DNA from: Parus major | Lineage: Eukaryota > Chordata > Aves > Passeriformes > Paridae | Assembly (NCBI RefSeq): GCF_001522545.3 | Contig: NC_031777.1 | Coordinates: 1,159,074-1,223,073, forward strand | Direction of reading: 5' to 3' | DNA: 64,000 nt | Shown: one piece after another, positions 33,360 through 46,400 of the stretch | Numbering within the stretch: position 1 is the first letter of the stretch | Layout of the letters: every line of letters begins with the position of its first letter | Position numbers and translations under genes: made by a program | The notes under the pieces: generated by a model | Databases searched by the model: none | The model's input: only the letters and a program-made list of their open reading frames with translations | Told to the model about the DNA's origin: nothing

Positions 33360-35650
33360 GATTTGGCAAGGCTGGATGTGCTGCAAAGCCTGAAACTCCA
33401 TCCCTTGGAGAGGGAGAGAACTGGGAGGTGATGTCCTGGCAGGTCAGGTTTAGTCCCAACCCTTTGGGCAATTCCTTGCAGAGGCAGTGTCTCTCCTGTG
33501 TCACTTGTCCCCTGCCACTCTTGCCTGGAGGACTGAGACTCCCCCAGTGGTGGGTGGGACCTCTCATCCTTGCTTTGCTCTGTCTCTGGATGCAATCCTG
33601 GATGCAGAGGGATGCTGCAGTGTGGACACCATCCTGGTGCTGTGGGATGAAAGGCACTGGGAATGAGGCCAGGCCACACAAGGGGTTAATGGTAATCCAC
33701 ACAGCCATTAATGAGCTGGAGGGGAGGGGTCTTCCCAAGCTCTTCTTGTCCTGCTTTGAAAAATCCCAGACCCTGGACCCCTGTGGGCTGGGATTTTGCA
33801 TCATCTACATAAACTGGGAGAGGTTCAGGCCTGTGAAGAGATGTGGCCAAGCCCCCTCTGCCATGGACGAGCGTGGCTGGGTTGCTGTAAATGCCCAATT
33901 TTAATGGCAGAGGATCTTCTCCCTTGCCCAATACCACTGACATCAGGGCAGACTTGATCCCTGGAGACACCCTGGCTCTGGATCTGTGTCTCAGATGGAT
34001 TCCTGCTTCCTGCCACTGCAAACTGCTTCAGGAGAGCTGGATGAGGTTCCCAGGAGAAGGGAATAGTTGCAGGGCACACTGTTGATGGGAAAGGCAGCAG
34101 TAAAATCAGGAGGCTGTGAAGAAACCTGCCCTTTCACTGGTAGTGGGCCAGAAAACATCCTCCTTGTGCTGAGGTGTAAAAATCAGTGCCAGTGATGGGT
34201 GTATCAGGTGTCAGGGTCATCACAGAGCCATCCCCTGCGGGGATCTGGTCCCTCCTTCCATGGGAGAGAGCATCAAGTCACCCCATCACCCTTAAACATG
34301 AGCACCAGGGTGGGCAAGAACACTTGAGACAGCAAAACCTCCATCAAGTCTTTAACTTTTAAGCAAGCCAAGCAGATGGAGACAAGTCCCACCTTCCCAT
34401 GGGATCACATATCTATTTATAATCAATAAATTTCCATTAAAAAGTCTGAAAAGTACATGTGATGCAACCCCTGTGCTCAATTACTGGAAAATTTGTTGTT
34501 TGTTGGTTTTGGGTTGTGTTTTTTGGGTTTTTTTTACCACAGTTTCTTCACACATTGAGACACCTTCAGAGAAGTGCTGGGAAAAGCTGCCCAGGAGCTC
34601 TCTGCAAATCAGGGCGTGCTCCTGCCCTGCCAGTTCACAGGCATTTAGCACTGGGAAAGAGCTGGGAAGAAAATTTGCCACAAATATTTTCAGCAAATTA
34701 TGAAGTCTTGGAAAAAGCAGATTTCAGTTCTACTGAGAAATTAGTGTTTTGACAGATGTTTTAAATATTTTTTTTAAAGAATTTTATTTTTTTACTGCGA
34801 CTGAAGGAGGTCCTGAAACCAAAGACTGGGCCAAGAAAAGAAACCTCAGAAACATTCTGCTTTGAAAACGTCTCAGTAAAACATTTCCTTTTCCCCCCCT
34901 CTTCCCTGATTCAACAATTTGGGGAATGGAGATGAATTCACAGAATTTCATCTTCTCTGCATCCAACCCTTTTTGCCTGAAAAACGTTTTGACAGAGAAA
35001 TGCCTTTCCTGCCCTGCTGAGTCCAAGTCCTCTGAAGGCCTAAAAAGGGTCTTCTGCCTCCAGCACCCTGGTGTGGTTTCCATGCAAACTGTGTGAAAGC
35101 AGAGATTTCCAGAAGGTCAGAGATTTTATAAAACCTGTGAGCTGCCCACCCAGGGCACTGGGAGCACCCCCAGGCACCACCCCTGGGAGGAGGAACCAAC
35201 AATCCACAATCCCCATCATCCTGGCTTGTGCCCAGCTGCACCCTGCACTCCCAGCTTGTCACAGCAGTCTGGGGAGCCAAATAAAAATTCTGAGGTGTCA
35301 AGAACCTGCCAGCTCCTGAGCACCTCCAGTGCTTCCAAAGGAAAGCCTTTACAGCCTGGCACTGGATGTGGCACGGTGGGATCCAGTGGGGAGCTGCTGT
35401 CCTTTAATGGGCCATAAAAACCTCATTTGGGATTGCAGTGGCCTTGCTCCCCTCCTGCATCCCACTGCTTTTTAAAGAGGGTGTGTCTGACACGGTCAAA
35501 CACACACAGAAAGCACCAGGAGCTGCTGAACCTTAAAACAATTGTTATTCTTGGGGATAACGCTCCTTCCAACACTAACATTATTCTAAGATGCAGGTAA
35601 CATGTGACACATTTTCTTTTGCTCTCCAAAGTACAACACCCTTCCCTTCC
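33360..35650. other. Intergenic DNA, no gene seen
   Basis: Mixed composition, with a T/G-rich patch near 34490-34540. No exon or repeat family is recognised. Confidence 0.65.
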
Positions 35651-35654
35651 TCTG

Positions 35655-35905
35655 TCCTTCCTTGCTGAATATCAATCATCAGCAAAGACAAGGCAAATGA
35701 ACTTTTAATCAATAACAGCTACTGTTTCTTGTACCGGGACTGTTTATGATTTAAAAAGGGGAAAAAAAATTAAATCAATCCTGATGTGAACATTTTCCCA
35801 CTTGGAAAAACAGCCCAATCCCATATCAAAAGGTTGGGGGGTTTATATGTTTTTAAAAGGTTTAAAAGCTAAATTAATTTTAAATTGTTTTTACATATCT
35901 TGCCT
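35655..35905. promoter_or_regulatory. AT-rich complex block, candidate conserved non-coding element
   Basis: Contains TGAATATCAATCATCAGC, GAACTTTTAATCAATAACAG, CTGTTTATGATTTAAAAAGG and AAGCTAAATTAATTTTAAAT. The sequence is complex, without a coding frame, with several TAAT/ATCAAT homeodomain- or PBX-like cores. Confidence 0.25.
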
Positions 35906-35909
35906 ACAG

Positions 35910-38900
35910 ACAGAACCACATCATATGATGAGGAAGGGTGGTCCGTGGTGTATTAATGTTCCCAGTAAGTGCTTTAGCACCAGTCTGTCTGCTTTACACA
36001 CATTTAATACTGTTGCCATCTCAAAATCAAGACTGCTCTAACCACAGAGAGTCTGTCCAGGCGCTGCAGCTGGCAGCCTGTCCCCCTTTCCATCCAGACC
36101 AGGTACAACACACAGCTTTGGGTCTGTCTGCACTCAGACTCCGCTGTCTTCATCCCAGCCACCAGCATCCAGGAGGCACCTGAGAATAAAGCATGGTTTT
36201 GGCAAAAAAAGCACCAAGAGTTGGCCCAGTCCTCCTGGCTGGTCAGGACAATGCTGAATAAATGTCCTAAGAAAACAAAAAATAAGAAGCAGGAGCTCAT
36301 TCCTGGATCTAGGTTTTCATAAAGGCTCTCGCACTAGATGGACTTATGTTTGTGGAGCTGGACATTGGTACCTAAAAAAGGTGAGACTGCAAGCAAACCT
36401 CTCAACTTTATTCTTCAAAAGCTTTCTATTCCCAGGGACTAAACAGCCAGGAGACTGAGAATTCATTTTCATCTTCATATGCTGCAGCACCAGGAGAATC
36501 AAAAGGCAATGTGCTGGCTCCAGTCCAGATTTATCTGAGCGTGAGACACAGACCCAAACACTGCATGAAATGGCATCCACCAAGTCTTACATGAGCCTCA
36601 AACTGGGTCCATTGGCCAGTTCCTCTGACCTGTTTGTGCATCCATCCACAGCAGCCATGCCTTCTCTGCTCACCTTCCCCACCCCAGGCAGTTTTGGGGA
36701 TCCTCCTGCTTCTTCTCTTTAAGTGTTGAGATATCCCATGGCCACTTCCAGTTTTCTGTTTCTGCCCTTGGCTGATCCTCCCAGGGCCAGATTTGGGACA
36801 ACAAAAAGAGTAGTCTCTTTCTGTCAGGGTAATGGAGCAGTCCAGCCATGACTGAATCCAAGCAGGACAAACCAGAAGCTCTGGGCACAGCTGTGGAGGC
36901 AGAAGGCAGAGGGACACCGTGTGTGGATGTGCCTAAAGCAGAGCTGCCAAGGTCCATGATGGCAAAGGCCTCATGAGGAGGACTTGTGGGGAGAGGATGC
37001 TCCCCAGATGGCCGAGGGGAAGCAGCTCAGACACACATCCCTGAGGGGCTGAGTCACTGGCCAGGGATGTCCCAGCTGGAGAAAGCAGGACGTGGCCAGC
37101 CTGGCCTGGGGCACAGTGTCACCACTGCACGGTCTCTGTGCTCACTGTGAGCATGTGGCACTGCCCAGACAGAGATCCCAGCAGGGAAAATTATTTGGTC
37201 CCTCTATCCCTATTACAGTTATAAACCACATTTCCTCCTGCATTTACTTAGATCCCCTCTGCCACCACCATTATACAGTTTTTTCCCCCACCCTACCATC
37301 TTGTGGTGCTGGGGGATGGGGTGTGTAGTTTTTGTGGTGGCACATATGGGGCTGTGGCCATGCCTGATGTCCTCTCCTGCCCCAGCTGCCCACCAGTTCT
37401 GCAAACCAGCCCCAGGAAGACAGGAAGGTCCTTTCCTTAGTTCATGCCCAAAGGAGAGTCAGGAGGGGAGACAGAAAGGTGAATTCTGACGTTTTCCTTG
37501 GTACCACGGGATCAGTGGCTGAAGCAAAGCAGGGACTTTGTGTTTCTTCATTTCCTGCTTCCTCCACAAGGCCTCTGACCCCTGGGGAACATCTCACACT
37601 CTTGTGTCCTCCAGGCCTCTTTTTATCATCATCATCCCCATGATGAATGCCAACACGTTCCAGTTGCACTCTGAGGTGAGAACCCACCATTCCCCCACTC
37701 TCTCCTCCCAGCTGAGGAGAAACATCAAGCAGCTTTTTAGGATCAGGATAGAAGAGAATAGAAGTTTCTCCTCTTACAGTTTTGCCAGACTTTAACCGGG
37801 CTCCAATTTTCCATGCTGGATTCCTGCCTTGGGCTGTGTTTTGTTTTGTATTTGTCAAAAAAATTCCATGACTCCATTTCCACCAGCCCTTTGAACGAGC
37901 TGTAGGGAGGTCTTTTCTTTCTTTATTTTTTCTCTTGCCCATGCTAAAACATTATTACAACCATTTTAGTGGGAAGCAGCACTGCCTCCAGGCCTGGCAA
38001 GAAGTGTCCCTTGAGTGAGAAGAGCCTTTCTCCATCGCTGTGACAGCGCCTGGAGCCGGTGGGATCACGAGTCTGTGAAACAGCAGAGGCTGGTTGGTGT
38101 TTGGCAGATGGATGAAGCCCAAAATCCGTCTGTGCCGAGCACTCCCTGTCTTCCAACAGGTCTCAATCAACAGTTTCACAACAACACATTGGCCAACTGT
38201 GTAAACACAGGGCACAGCTTCAGCAGAGTCCTTTGCCTTGATGAACAACCGGTGCTGAAAGAGAGGAGCATCTTACTCAAATAAACAAAGGTCCTGCCCA
38301 GCTCGAGTGTTTGGAGCGAGGTCAGAGGAGGGAATTTGTGATAGGGGAAGTTATTGAACCTAAAAGCACACGCAAGTTTTCAGAGATGGATTTTGTCTGC
38401 AGGGAAGTACTAATTCAAGTGGACTGGACCCCTCTGTGGCTTTGAGTTGAGTCCAGCAGATCCTAGATCCAAGCAGTTGCAATGGGAGAAGAGAGGAGGA
38501 GACGGTGAAGCGATGAAGGCCAAACCAAAACGCTTTGTTTGGGGCAGATCGATTAACCTGAAACCCATTTTTGTTTGCTTCACTGGGAAGATGGATGTGT
38601 TCTGCTGGCTTGGCAGGGCCTTTTCTTCTTCAAGGCTTTGGCTCCACCAGTAAAACTCAAAAACCCCATCATTATTCCAGTGGCTGCAGCTGCAGAATGA
38701 TCAAGGTAATCTTCATGCCTGCAAAACCTGTGGGGCCCCGTGGTACCATCAGCCAGGTCTTGTGCCTGCAGGTCCCTGAGCATTGTACAGACCTCCAGAA
38801 ATAACCCCCAGGATTATGGGGGTCAGACCCCCTGGCACAGCTCAGAGTGGATTGAGAGTCCAGTTTTGGTTGCTGGAACCAAGGTCTGAAATTAGAAATG

Positions 38901-41075
38901 CCTGGTGATGAGTAACAAAAAGGAGGAAAAAGGCAAAAGCAGCAACAGCAGACAAACCAAGCCCAAAAATTCCAGCTTGGGGGTCCAGGAAAATTAAAAG
39001 GGAAGAAATGTGCCTGCCTCAAGGGAGGCTGAGGGAGGGCTCTGAAAAAGCCCAGCTTGGTGAGACCTCTTCTGAGGAGTGAACAGAGGAGGACAATGGA
39101 GACAGGAAAACCACAGTGCTTGGAGACAGGCTCCTGTGCAGCAGAGACCAGCCAGGTCCTAGAAAGGATGGCATCCTCTGGCAACAGCCCCCCCTCCCTG
39201 GGGCTTGGTTTCAGTCCAGAGGGTCCCAGCTGAAGCCCACAATTGACAGGAATATTTCTCCACTCTGCTGGAGAGGTTGTGAGGTGGGCAGAGAGCAGAA
39301 AAAGCCAATGGGTAAAACAGCTGCAGCCTTACAGTGCACAGGAACACAGGGTCATACCGTGCCTTTAGAGCAGATTAAATTGAAGACCTGTCGACCTCAA
39401 CGGTGTCTAGGTCAGTTTTCTTCCTCTGCATTGACAGGGAACAAATTTGAAGCCCTGAGGTGTCATTTCTGCACATCATGTTTGAGTTGTTCCCTTCCTT
39501 TACCACCTAGACCTGTTCCTTTCCTGAGGATGATCATTTTTCAGCCAAAGATGAGGTGATTCACATTCCAGAGTTATGGAGCACACAGCTCTCCAGAGGA
39601 AAGGGAATTTGGTTTCCTGTCTTGCTGACCCCACAAATGCTCCACAGAGCTGGATGGTCATGGCCACCATCCCCCAGAAATGACACTGCTCTGGGCCAGG
39701 CCATTCCTTGAGGGAAGGAGGTCATCCCCAGGGAGATGCTGTGCTGGGTTAATCACCTTCCTCTGACCCAACTTTCCCCTTGCATTTGTTCCCCAACGTG
39801 GGCAGATGTGCCCCAGCCATGCACAGAGTGTCAAAATGTCAAAATGCCAAAAACCCCAGGCTCAAAGGGACTGTGGAAAACCCGAGCTGCTCTTCAGCCT
39901 GACCTTCTCCATGCCCTGCAGGGTCAGCAATTCCCTTTTTTAAACCTGGGGCTATGGCCTGTGCCCCACAGCCTAGCCAAGACACTGCCAGCCACTCCTA
40001 CAGTGGATAAGGAATGAGAGTTCATATCTGCTTGGAAATTACATGCAGAATAGAAACATCTAAAGGGGGTCTTTAAAAAAGAGAAAAAAGCTCGAGAAAA
40101 AGATTCAGAGCTCGAAAAAAACCCCGTAGTAAGTTGGAAACAACAGAGCTGGAATAACTGGTTCCATGAGGGTTTGTCTCAGCATTTCAGCCCGTGTCTC
40201 TGGGTGTGAGCACTTGATTGTAAATAACTGCTCTGGTGGAAACTTGGCTGAAGGGGACAGACAGACTGTCACACACTGCAGCAGAGATGATCCTTATCGC
40301 CACTCCAAATGATGCACGGGCCTGACTGGGAACAGCTGCTCTGGAGCTGTGGGGCAGCCCCAGGAAGGATGCACAGCCCTTGCTGTCACACACACACCTC
40401 TGCTCTGGCTGATGGATGCTGGAGCTGACGAGCCCAAGAGGATCTGGGCTGGCTTGCTGTGATTCCAGCTGGTCAAACCTTCCAGCTGCAGAAGACCCTG
40501 AGCACAGCTGGGTTAAGACACACACTGCTCAGGGGAGCCCTCCTGGCCCAGGGACCCAAGCTGTGCCTAGATGAGGTTATCCCAGAATGCTTCCCAAATC
40601 TCACATCCAGAGGCATGCTTTGGCTGCATCCCAGCCTGGAGCAGTGCAGCAACCCCAGAGCCTCAGAGAGAGGAAATCCAGATGGGAATGCTGGCGGATT
40701 GCAACAGCTCCCTCCCCTGCAGGGGCTGGGGACCACGACACAAGGACTGGTGAGCACAGAGCTCAGGGACCTGCCTGCCCATGCAGAGCTTCAGCCCTCT
40801 CCTCCAGCAGTGATCAGCCCTCTCATTAACGAGAGCCCTGCGAGGTCTCACCACAAACACCCCAGCAGACAACATCTCCACATTTCCAACCAACTCAGCT
40901 ACAGGGCAGTAAAACCAATCCCAATGGCACTAGTTTCATACAGGGATGATTTTTCTCCCTTTTTTTTTTTTTGCCTTGAGATGCCATGCTGATGTAAGCC
41001 AAGAATCATGCAAAAACCTCCATGGATGATGCCACCTTGTAAATTAAGGTCATTACCCCATCACAGACAGTAAAA
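35910..41075. other. Intergenic DNA, no gene seen
   Basis: Long stretch of mixed intergenic sequence. A duplicated AGCTCGAGAAAAA / AGCTCGAAAAAA occurs near 40089-40120. No gene, RNA or repeat family is recognised. Confidence 0.65.
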
Positions 41076-41640
41076 AGTCTTTATTTTCTGCAAGCTGCAG
41101 CTGACTGATGTTAATTATGCAACATACTGGGAGTTCATATGGACTGTGTTCCATAAAGGTTTTCCTTATGATCATTCTTTCTGGATCCACGTCCTGCCAA
41201 ACACCGCTTGTTTTCATGGCCCATCTTATTTACTGCCTTATTAGTCTGGTGTTAGATTTTTCCCCCAGTCCTTCTGGAACTTCCCCAGAGTTCCCAGATT
41301 TGTTTAAAAATCGACACTAATGTTTCAGAGAGCTCTCAGGCCAATTTGTTTATCCTTTGATGCGAGTTATCTGATCCTGCAGAATGTCTAACTTTAATCA
41401 CTGCTTTTTAACATTAGGCTTCATCACTGGTAGAATACAAAGTATTTCATTATCTCCATAAAATATGGTTGTGTCATCCCACTTCTTACCAAAGAGAAAA
41501 GTAAATGTTGGACAAATAACTTTGTCTCTTTTACACACAGGATGAGTATTTTCCCATTATTGTTTGGGATTTCATTACAGGATTTGGATTTTCTTGATAC
41601 ATTTAAATAATTATCATGAGCTCTAATAGCAAGAGGCTTT
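41076..41640. promoter_or_regulatory. Long AT-rich complex block, candidate conserved non-coding element
   Basis: About 560 bp of high-complexity, moderately AT-rich DNA. Examples are CTGATGTTAATTATGCAACA, GGTTTTCCTTATGATCATTC, TTATTTACTGCCTTATTAGT and CAGGATTTGGATTTTCTTGA. It is the longest such block in the window. It has no long coding frame and no repeat signature, which fits a conserved enhancer better than decayed repeat DNA. Confidence 0.35.
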
Positions 41641-44425
41641 TCTCTCCTACCTTTAGCTTCTCCTCCCAGGTTCTCACTGATTTCTGCTCACCACTATCAG
41701 ACTCCTCCTTTTGTATTTATCATCCACATCAATAGGCACTTCACTGACACATGTTTATGCCCATAGTGCTATTGATCTATGTATATATAGATATAATTAT
41801 ATATGTTAAACCTACAATATTCCTGTTTCTACCTTCCCTCCTAGCTGGGCTGGTTTCTGCAAAGCAATGTCCAGGCTTCCAGGGTAGCACTGATCTTAGA
41901 GCATCTCACCAAAGAGCCTCAAACACTCCCTGATTATCATCCGTTCAATTTTGTTAAAATAATTCTTTCCACTCCCTAATTGTACTCCTAATTATTTTCA
42001 GCCCAGAGAAGCCGTTCTTTTCCAGAACCAGGGGCTAGAGCTGGGCACCTCTGTGCTTTTGAAAAAATCTGGTCCCTCATCACTTATAAATAGCTCTGGT
42101 CAGAGCTTTGCTGTGTTTGCATGTAGTGTGGTGCTCCTTGGCAGGGAGACAGCCTGGGAATAGGTTGTGGAGTCCCTGCCCATCATGGGATCGGAGAGTT
42201 GCATACCTAAAAGGCAGAGGAAGCTGGTTTGGGGGTATTTGTGGGGGGATGTATCCCTTCTCTGCTCCCAGGCTCACAAGAGGGGGAAAAAGCCACTGGG
42301 GACCAAAGACAGCTTTCATCAATTGTGATGTTTTATTTTGTGTTGGCTTTTTTTTTCCCCTTAAACATCCTTTGTTTTCTAACAATAAATCATATCCCGA
42401 GGCAAAAAGCCTTTAAAGAGACTGGGCATGGAGTCTGCTTCCGTTCCCTGGCTGGTGAGGCAGGCCACCAGCTGACAGCAGTCATCAATCCACAACTCAG
42501 CGATCAATCCATCTTCCTCCGTCGCTGCGGGGACGGCGCGGGAGGCCCCCGGCTGTGCCAGCCCGCTGTCCCCTGCCATCCCCACCAGCCTTGGCTGCAC
42601 CCAGGATGGTCATTGGGGCCAGACCCTTGCTGCAGAGCAGTGTCCCCTTGTCCTCAGCACCATCCCCTCGTGCTCCCCAAATGTGTTCTGCAGTCAGCTG
42701 AGCCAAGTCACCGTGGAGGCCTCCTCCCGTGATCCGTCGGAAAGTGGGCACTCCGCCGCCTGCCCTTCCGAGAAACCAACAACTCTAAAGAAGGCAATAG
42801 CATCTTTTCCAAGCAGAGGGTACACCAGGAGCTTTCTGGGGGATAAGCCTTCCCAGGAGGTTTCATAAATCCCAAGCCATTCGCTTTTTTTTTCCATCAG
42901 TGGAGATTTCCACCTCCTGTTGTTTACTGCGGGCTTCTGGGTTTGCTTTTTTAACACTTGTGCTGCCACGACTCAGCAGTTTATGGCGGCACCTACATGT
43001 TCTGTTTACCCTCTTAACAGTGTTCCCCAAAGATGTTCTGTTAAAACCCTCTTAATGGCTCTACCTTGTTTGTTATCCGGAAAATTAGTTGCTCTCCCAG
43101 CGAGATGGAGGTGGTCCAGCTCATATGATCTCTCAGGAGGTGGGCCCAGTGCTCCATGACCAGCAACACTTCCATTCTACCTCCATTTTACACCTTTTGC
43201 CCCTTGGTGGTCTCCTCCTCTGTCTGCTTTTGCTTCCAAGATCCAAGGTGGGGTCTTGCTGCCGACCGTCTGAACTTTCCTCTCCTTCAATTCCCTCCTG
43301 AGGTCCCTCAAGTTCATGCTGATCTGAGAAGTATTTTATGAGGCAGCTTCATTCATGCCAAATGTGTCATAACCAATGGATCCCTGCCTACAGTCATCAG
43401 AGCCCTGCTCAGCCTCTCGGTGATGTGTGCTGGAGCCAAGGAGACCGCACACAGCCCTGCTGTCTTTCTGTCCCCTCTGCTGCTGGGCAGAAGATTTGGT
43501 TCTGCCAGCTCACATTTGGTCCATCACCATCACTCGTGCTCATAGTCCCCTTAAGTCTGCAGGGATCACGGTCAAAAGGGGCTGTCAGAGACTTTGTGCC
43601 TCTCTCACGCTGGTCCAGAGTCAAGAGCTGTTTTGTCTTGGCCACTCTTGGGTACCTCGTGTATCTCCACCAGCACAGGCAGAGTTTTGGCCTCTGCCTG
43701 CAGGTTTCCACACAGCAAGGGGAATGTGGTGCTTTCTCCCTGTATCAGGGTCCCTGTTTGGCCCCCATCCTGGGAAAATGACCTCAAAGCTTTGGGACAC
43801 ATTCCCCTGCTCCCTTGCCCTGCTGGCTGATGTCACCTCCCCAGCCAAAGCCACCAGGACTGCATGTCCTGGCCGGCCAAGTGTTCCCAGGGGCAGATGA
43901 TGAACCAAACAAAGTTACAGCTGACAAACCCCCATGACTCCATTATCCTACCAGTGATGCAGGTCTGTTCCTGCAATCCTCAAGGCTTTTCCTCCCCTGC
44001 ATCAGAGCAGGGCTGTGTCCCAGGAGAGGCCTGTCCCACTTGGAGAAGATGGGGTAGAGAGGTCTGCCCCATCTCACAGCCCCAGGAGAGGGACATGGCC
44101 ACCATGAGGTTTCCTCTGGAATTTGGTCTGTGCAAAGTGTTCCAGTGTCACAAAAGGACCTGATCAGGGAGGGAATTTCAGGGATGGGGGTGGTGGAGTG
44201 GAGTTGGCAGAGGGATGAGAAGAGACAGAGGTTCCTTGAGGAAAAGGAGAAACCTCCAACCTGGAAACCCTTTTGTTCTGCCCTGCACAGTTTGGGACAG
44301 GCAGCAAGGCAGTGGGGGGAAAGCATGATGGGATCTTCACACGGAGTCTCCTCAAGCTGATGTCCCAGCCTCTTTTAAAATGTCCTCAAGCACATGGATT
44401 TGCCTCAGATTAAGTCCAGTTGCCC
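41641..44425. other. Intergenic DNA with small CpG patches, no gene seen
   Basis: CpG-containing patches lie at 42501-42566 (CCGTCGCTGCGGGGACGGCG) and about 42730-42775 (GATCCGTCGG, CTCCGCCGCC). ATCAATCCA is repeated at 42485 and 42505. Reading frames here are chance-like. Confidence 0.55.
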
Positions 44426-44473
44426 GGGCTGGCATGTACCCGTAGACGGCCTAAATGAGAACCACCCGTCACA

Positions 44474-44510
44474 CCTCCTGTCCTCCCTCCTCCTCCTCCT
44501 CCTCTCCCTT
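44474..44510 (+). repeat. Pyrimidine-rich (CTC)n tract resembling a splice acceptor tract
   Basis: TCCTCCCTCCTCCTCCTCCT followed by CCTCTCCCTTGCAG. The tract ends in TTGCAG at 44514 and fits a strong plus-strand 3' splice site. It may equally be only a simple CTC repeat. Confidence 0.6.
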
Positions 44511-44514
44511 GCAG

Positions 44515-44640
44515 GTTCATTAAGGCCTTCCCCAGCGAGAGCAGGCCGCGTTTCAGGGGAACGCCGCAGCGTTTGATATTTTCCACTCTGCGTGTCAAGG
44601 GCATTTACAGTCGGCGTCAGGCTGTTCCGTCAGTCTGAGG
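44515..44640 (+). other. Exon-like or conserved-looking CpG-containing stretch
   Basis: Immediately after the acceptor-like tract, 40 codons stay open in one frame (from 44516 to a TGA at 44636). CpG content is raised (GCCGCG, AACGCCGCAGCG, GTCGGCGTCAGG). No protein family is recognised and no strong downstream donor (GTRAGT) is visible. It could be a terminal exon of an unknown transcript or simply a regulatory element. Confidence 0.2.
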
Positions 44641-46355
44641 GAAGCACTTTGAAGTGTTTGTGGTAGAGGCCACATGTGCACTCAAGATGTGCCGCTGCTC
44701 TCTCGCTGCCTTTGCATTCCCAGCACCATGTGACAATCAACAATACGGCTTAACCCTTTCGCACCGCTGCTTGGAGATGGGGAATGGAGTCCTCATCCCT
44801 CTCTGGGGTTTGGTGGCCCAGGAAGCTGCAGTGATCCCCTTTCCTTCCAGGGAAGCGGCAGCTGGATGGAGCTGGGAGACCTTGAAGCTGCTGGTTCAAG
44901 TGCGGGAGCTGTCGCTAATCCCTTGCTCCCACCCTTGTTAGTGCTGCAGTGGGCCCCGAGGAACGGGCTGGAAGGAGTCCCAGTGGCTGGGTCACACCAG
45001 GGGTGGCCACAACGACGTCCCTGCCCGTCCCCACAGTGTGATGGATGGCACACGACAAAGTGGGCAGCACTTGGGCCGCGTGGCTGCTGCCCAGGGACCT
45101 CTGGGCACCGAGAGAGCAATTGCAGCTGCTTCCCCTCAGAGGCACTGGTGCGAGCCTGGCAATGTTTTGAGGAGCTCTCTGCAGGGGCAGTGGTCAGGGC
45201 TGAATCTCATTTCTTTGCACAGTAGCCATGCAGTGCTTTGCTGTAGCCACAGGCTTTAGGGTATTTTCATGCACCCAGAGTGCCCTGGAGAGGAGCTCGC
45301 TTTGAAATGAAGCATGAGGATCAGCAAGCACAGCTGCCCTTTGAGGGGACAGCAGCAGCCACCCAGGTGTTCACCTCTCCTCAGCTCCCTAAAAAGAGAG
45401 CTGGGGCAGAGTGGAGGAGCTGAAGACATGTGGTGTCACCAGGTGATGATTCCCTGGTGCCTCAGAGGCACCTTCTCTGCATCCCAACGGGCAGGAGGAG
45501 AGATCTTCTCCAAAGAGCCCCCTGCCAGGCTTTAGTCCCTGAGGGTTAATCTTCCATGTTCTGTCAGGACCCCTTGGATGGCTGTGGAGAGCTTGGCTTG
45601 CATCCTTGGAAGTCACATAGGATAGAAAAAACTCACTGCCCTGCCAGCCTGACTCTGCCAGGGGTTGAGCTGCAGCCTCCATGGGGTGCTGTTAATTGTG
45701 AGCAGATTCCCTGTCTGATCCATGCAGCCTGGGCCCACTGCCGTGATGAAAAGGACAGGGAAGGCAACGGGGCAGGAAAGAGCAGAAAACGACTATGAGC
45801 TAAGGAGACAGAGCTGTGAGCTGCACAGAGGCAGCTCCCATCCTTTTGCAGCAGTTTTTGGGGGCCAGCGTGGAACTGCCCCACTGGGTGACCCCTGTGT
45901 CCCTGGAGCTGGGAGCAGGCCATGGCAGCACGGAGCCAGTGCAGGAACACCACTCTGGCAGCACCAGTGTTAATGTGTGGCACAGAAGAAATAATCTTCC
46001 TTTTCAGTGATTGCATGACAGTGGGTGGAGGCCTGGGGGAAGGGTGTCATTGTACTGGCCCTTGTTTGGCAGGGAAAAGACATCTTCTGGGCTGCAGCTT
46101 CCTAGAAATGCCGAAGCCAAAGCATTATCCAGCCTAACTGACCTCTCCTTCTTCCATGAAATCCCCCTCCCTGCAATTAATCTGAGTCCTGGAAACCCCT
46201 GCCTCCTGCTCTGATTTCCCAGACCCTGGCAAAGTGTTTGACTCATCCTGCATCTCCCTGGCCATGGCTCCTCCTTGCTGAGGTGACTGTCACCAAGGGA
46301 GGGCTGTGCTTTGCAGCCTTAAAGAGCATCAATCGAAAAGCCCTGGACTTACATC
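44641..46355. other. Intergenic DNA, no gene seen
   Basis: GC-rich sequence with short overlapping frames. No gene or repeat family is recognised. Confidence 0.65.
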
Positions 46356-46359
46356 TCCA

Positions 46360-46400
46360 TGTCTGTGTGTCTGTGTGTCTGTGTGTCTGTGTGTCTGTGT
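46360..46400. repeat. Microsatellite, period 8 (GTGTGTCT)n
   Basis: About five perfect units of TGTCTGTG repeat. It would be length-variable. Confidence 0.95.
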
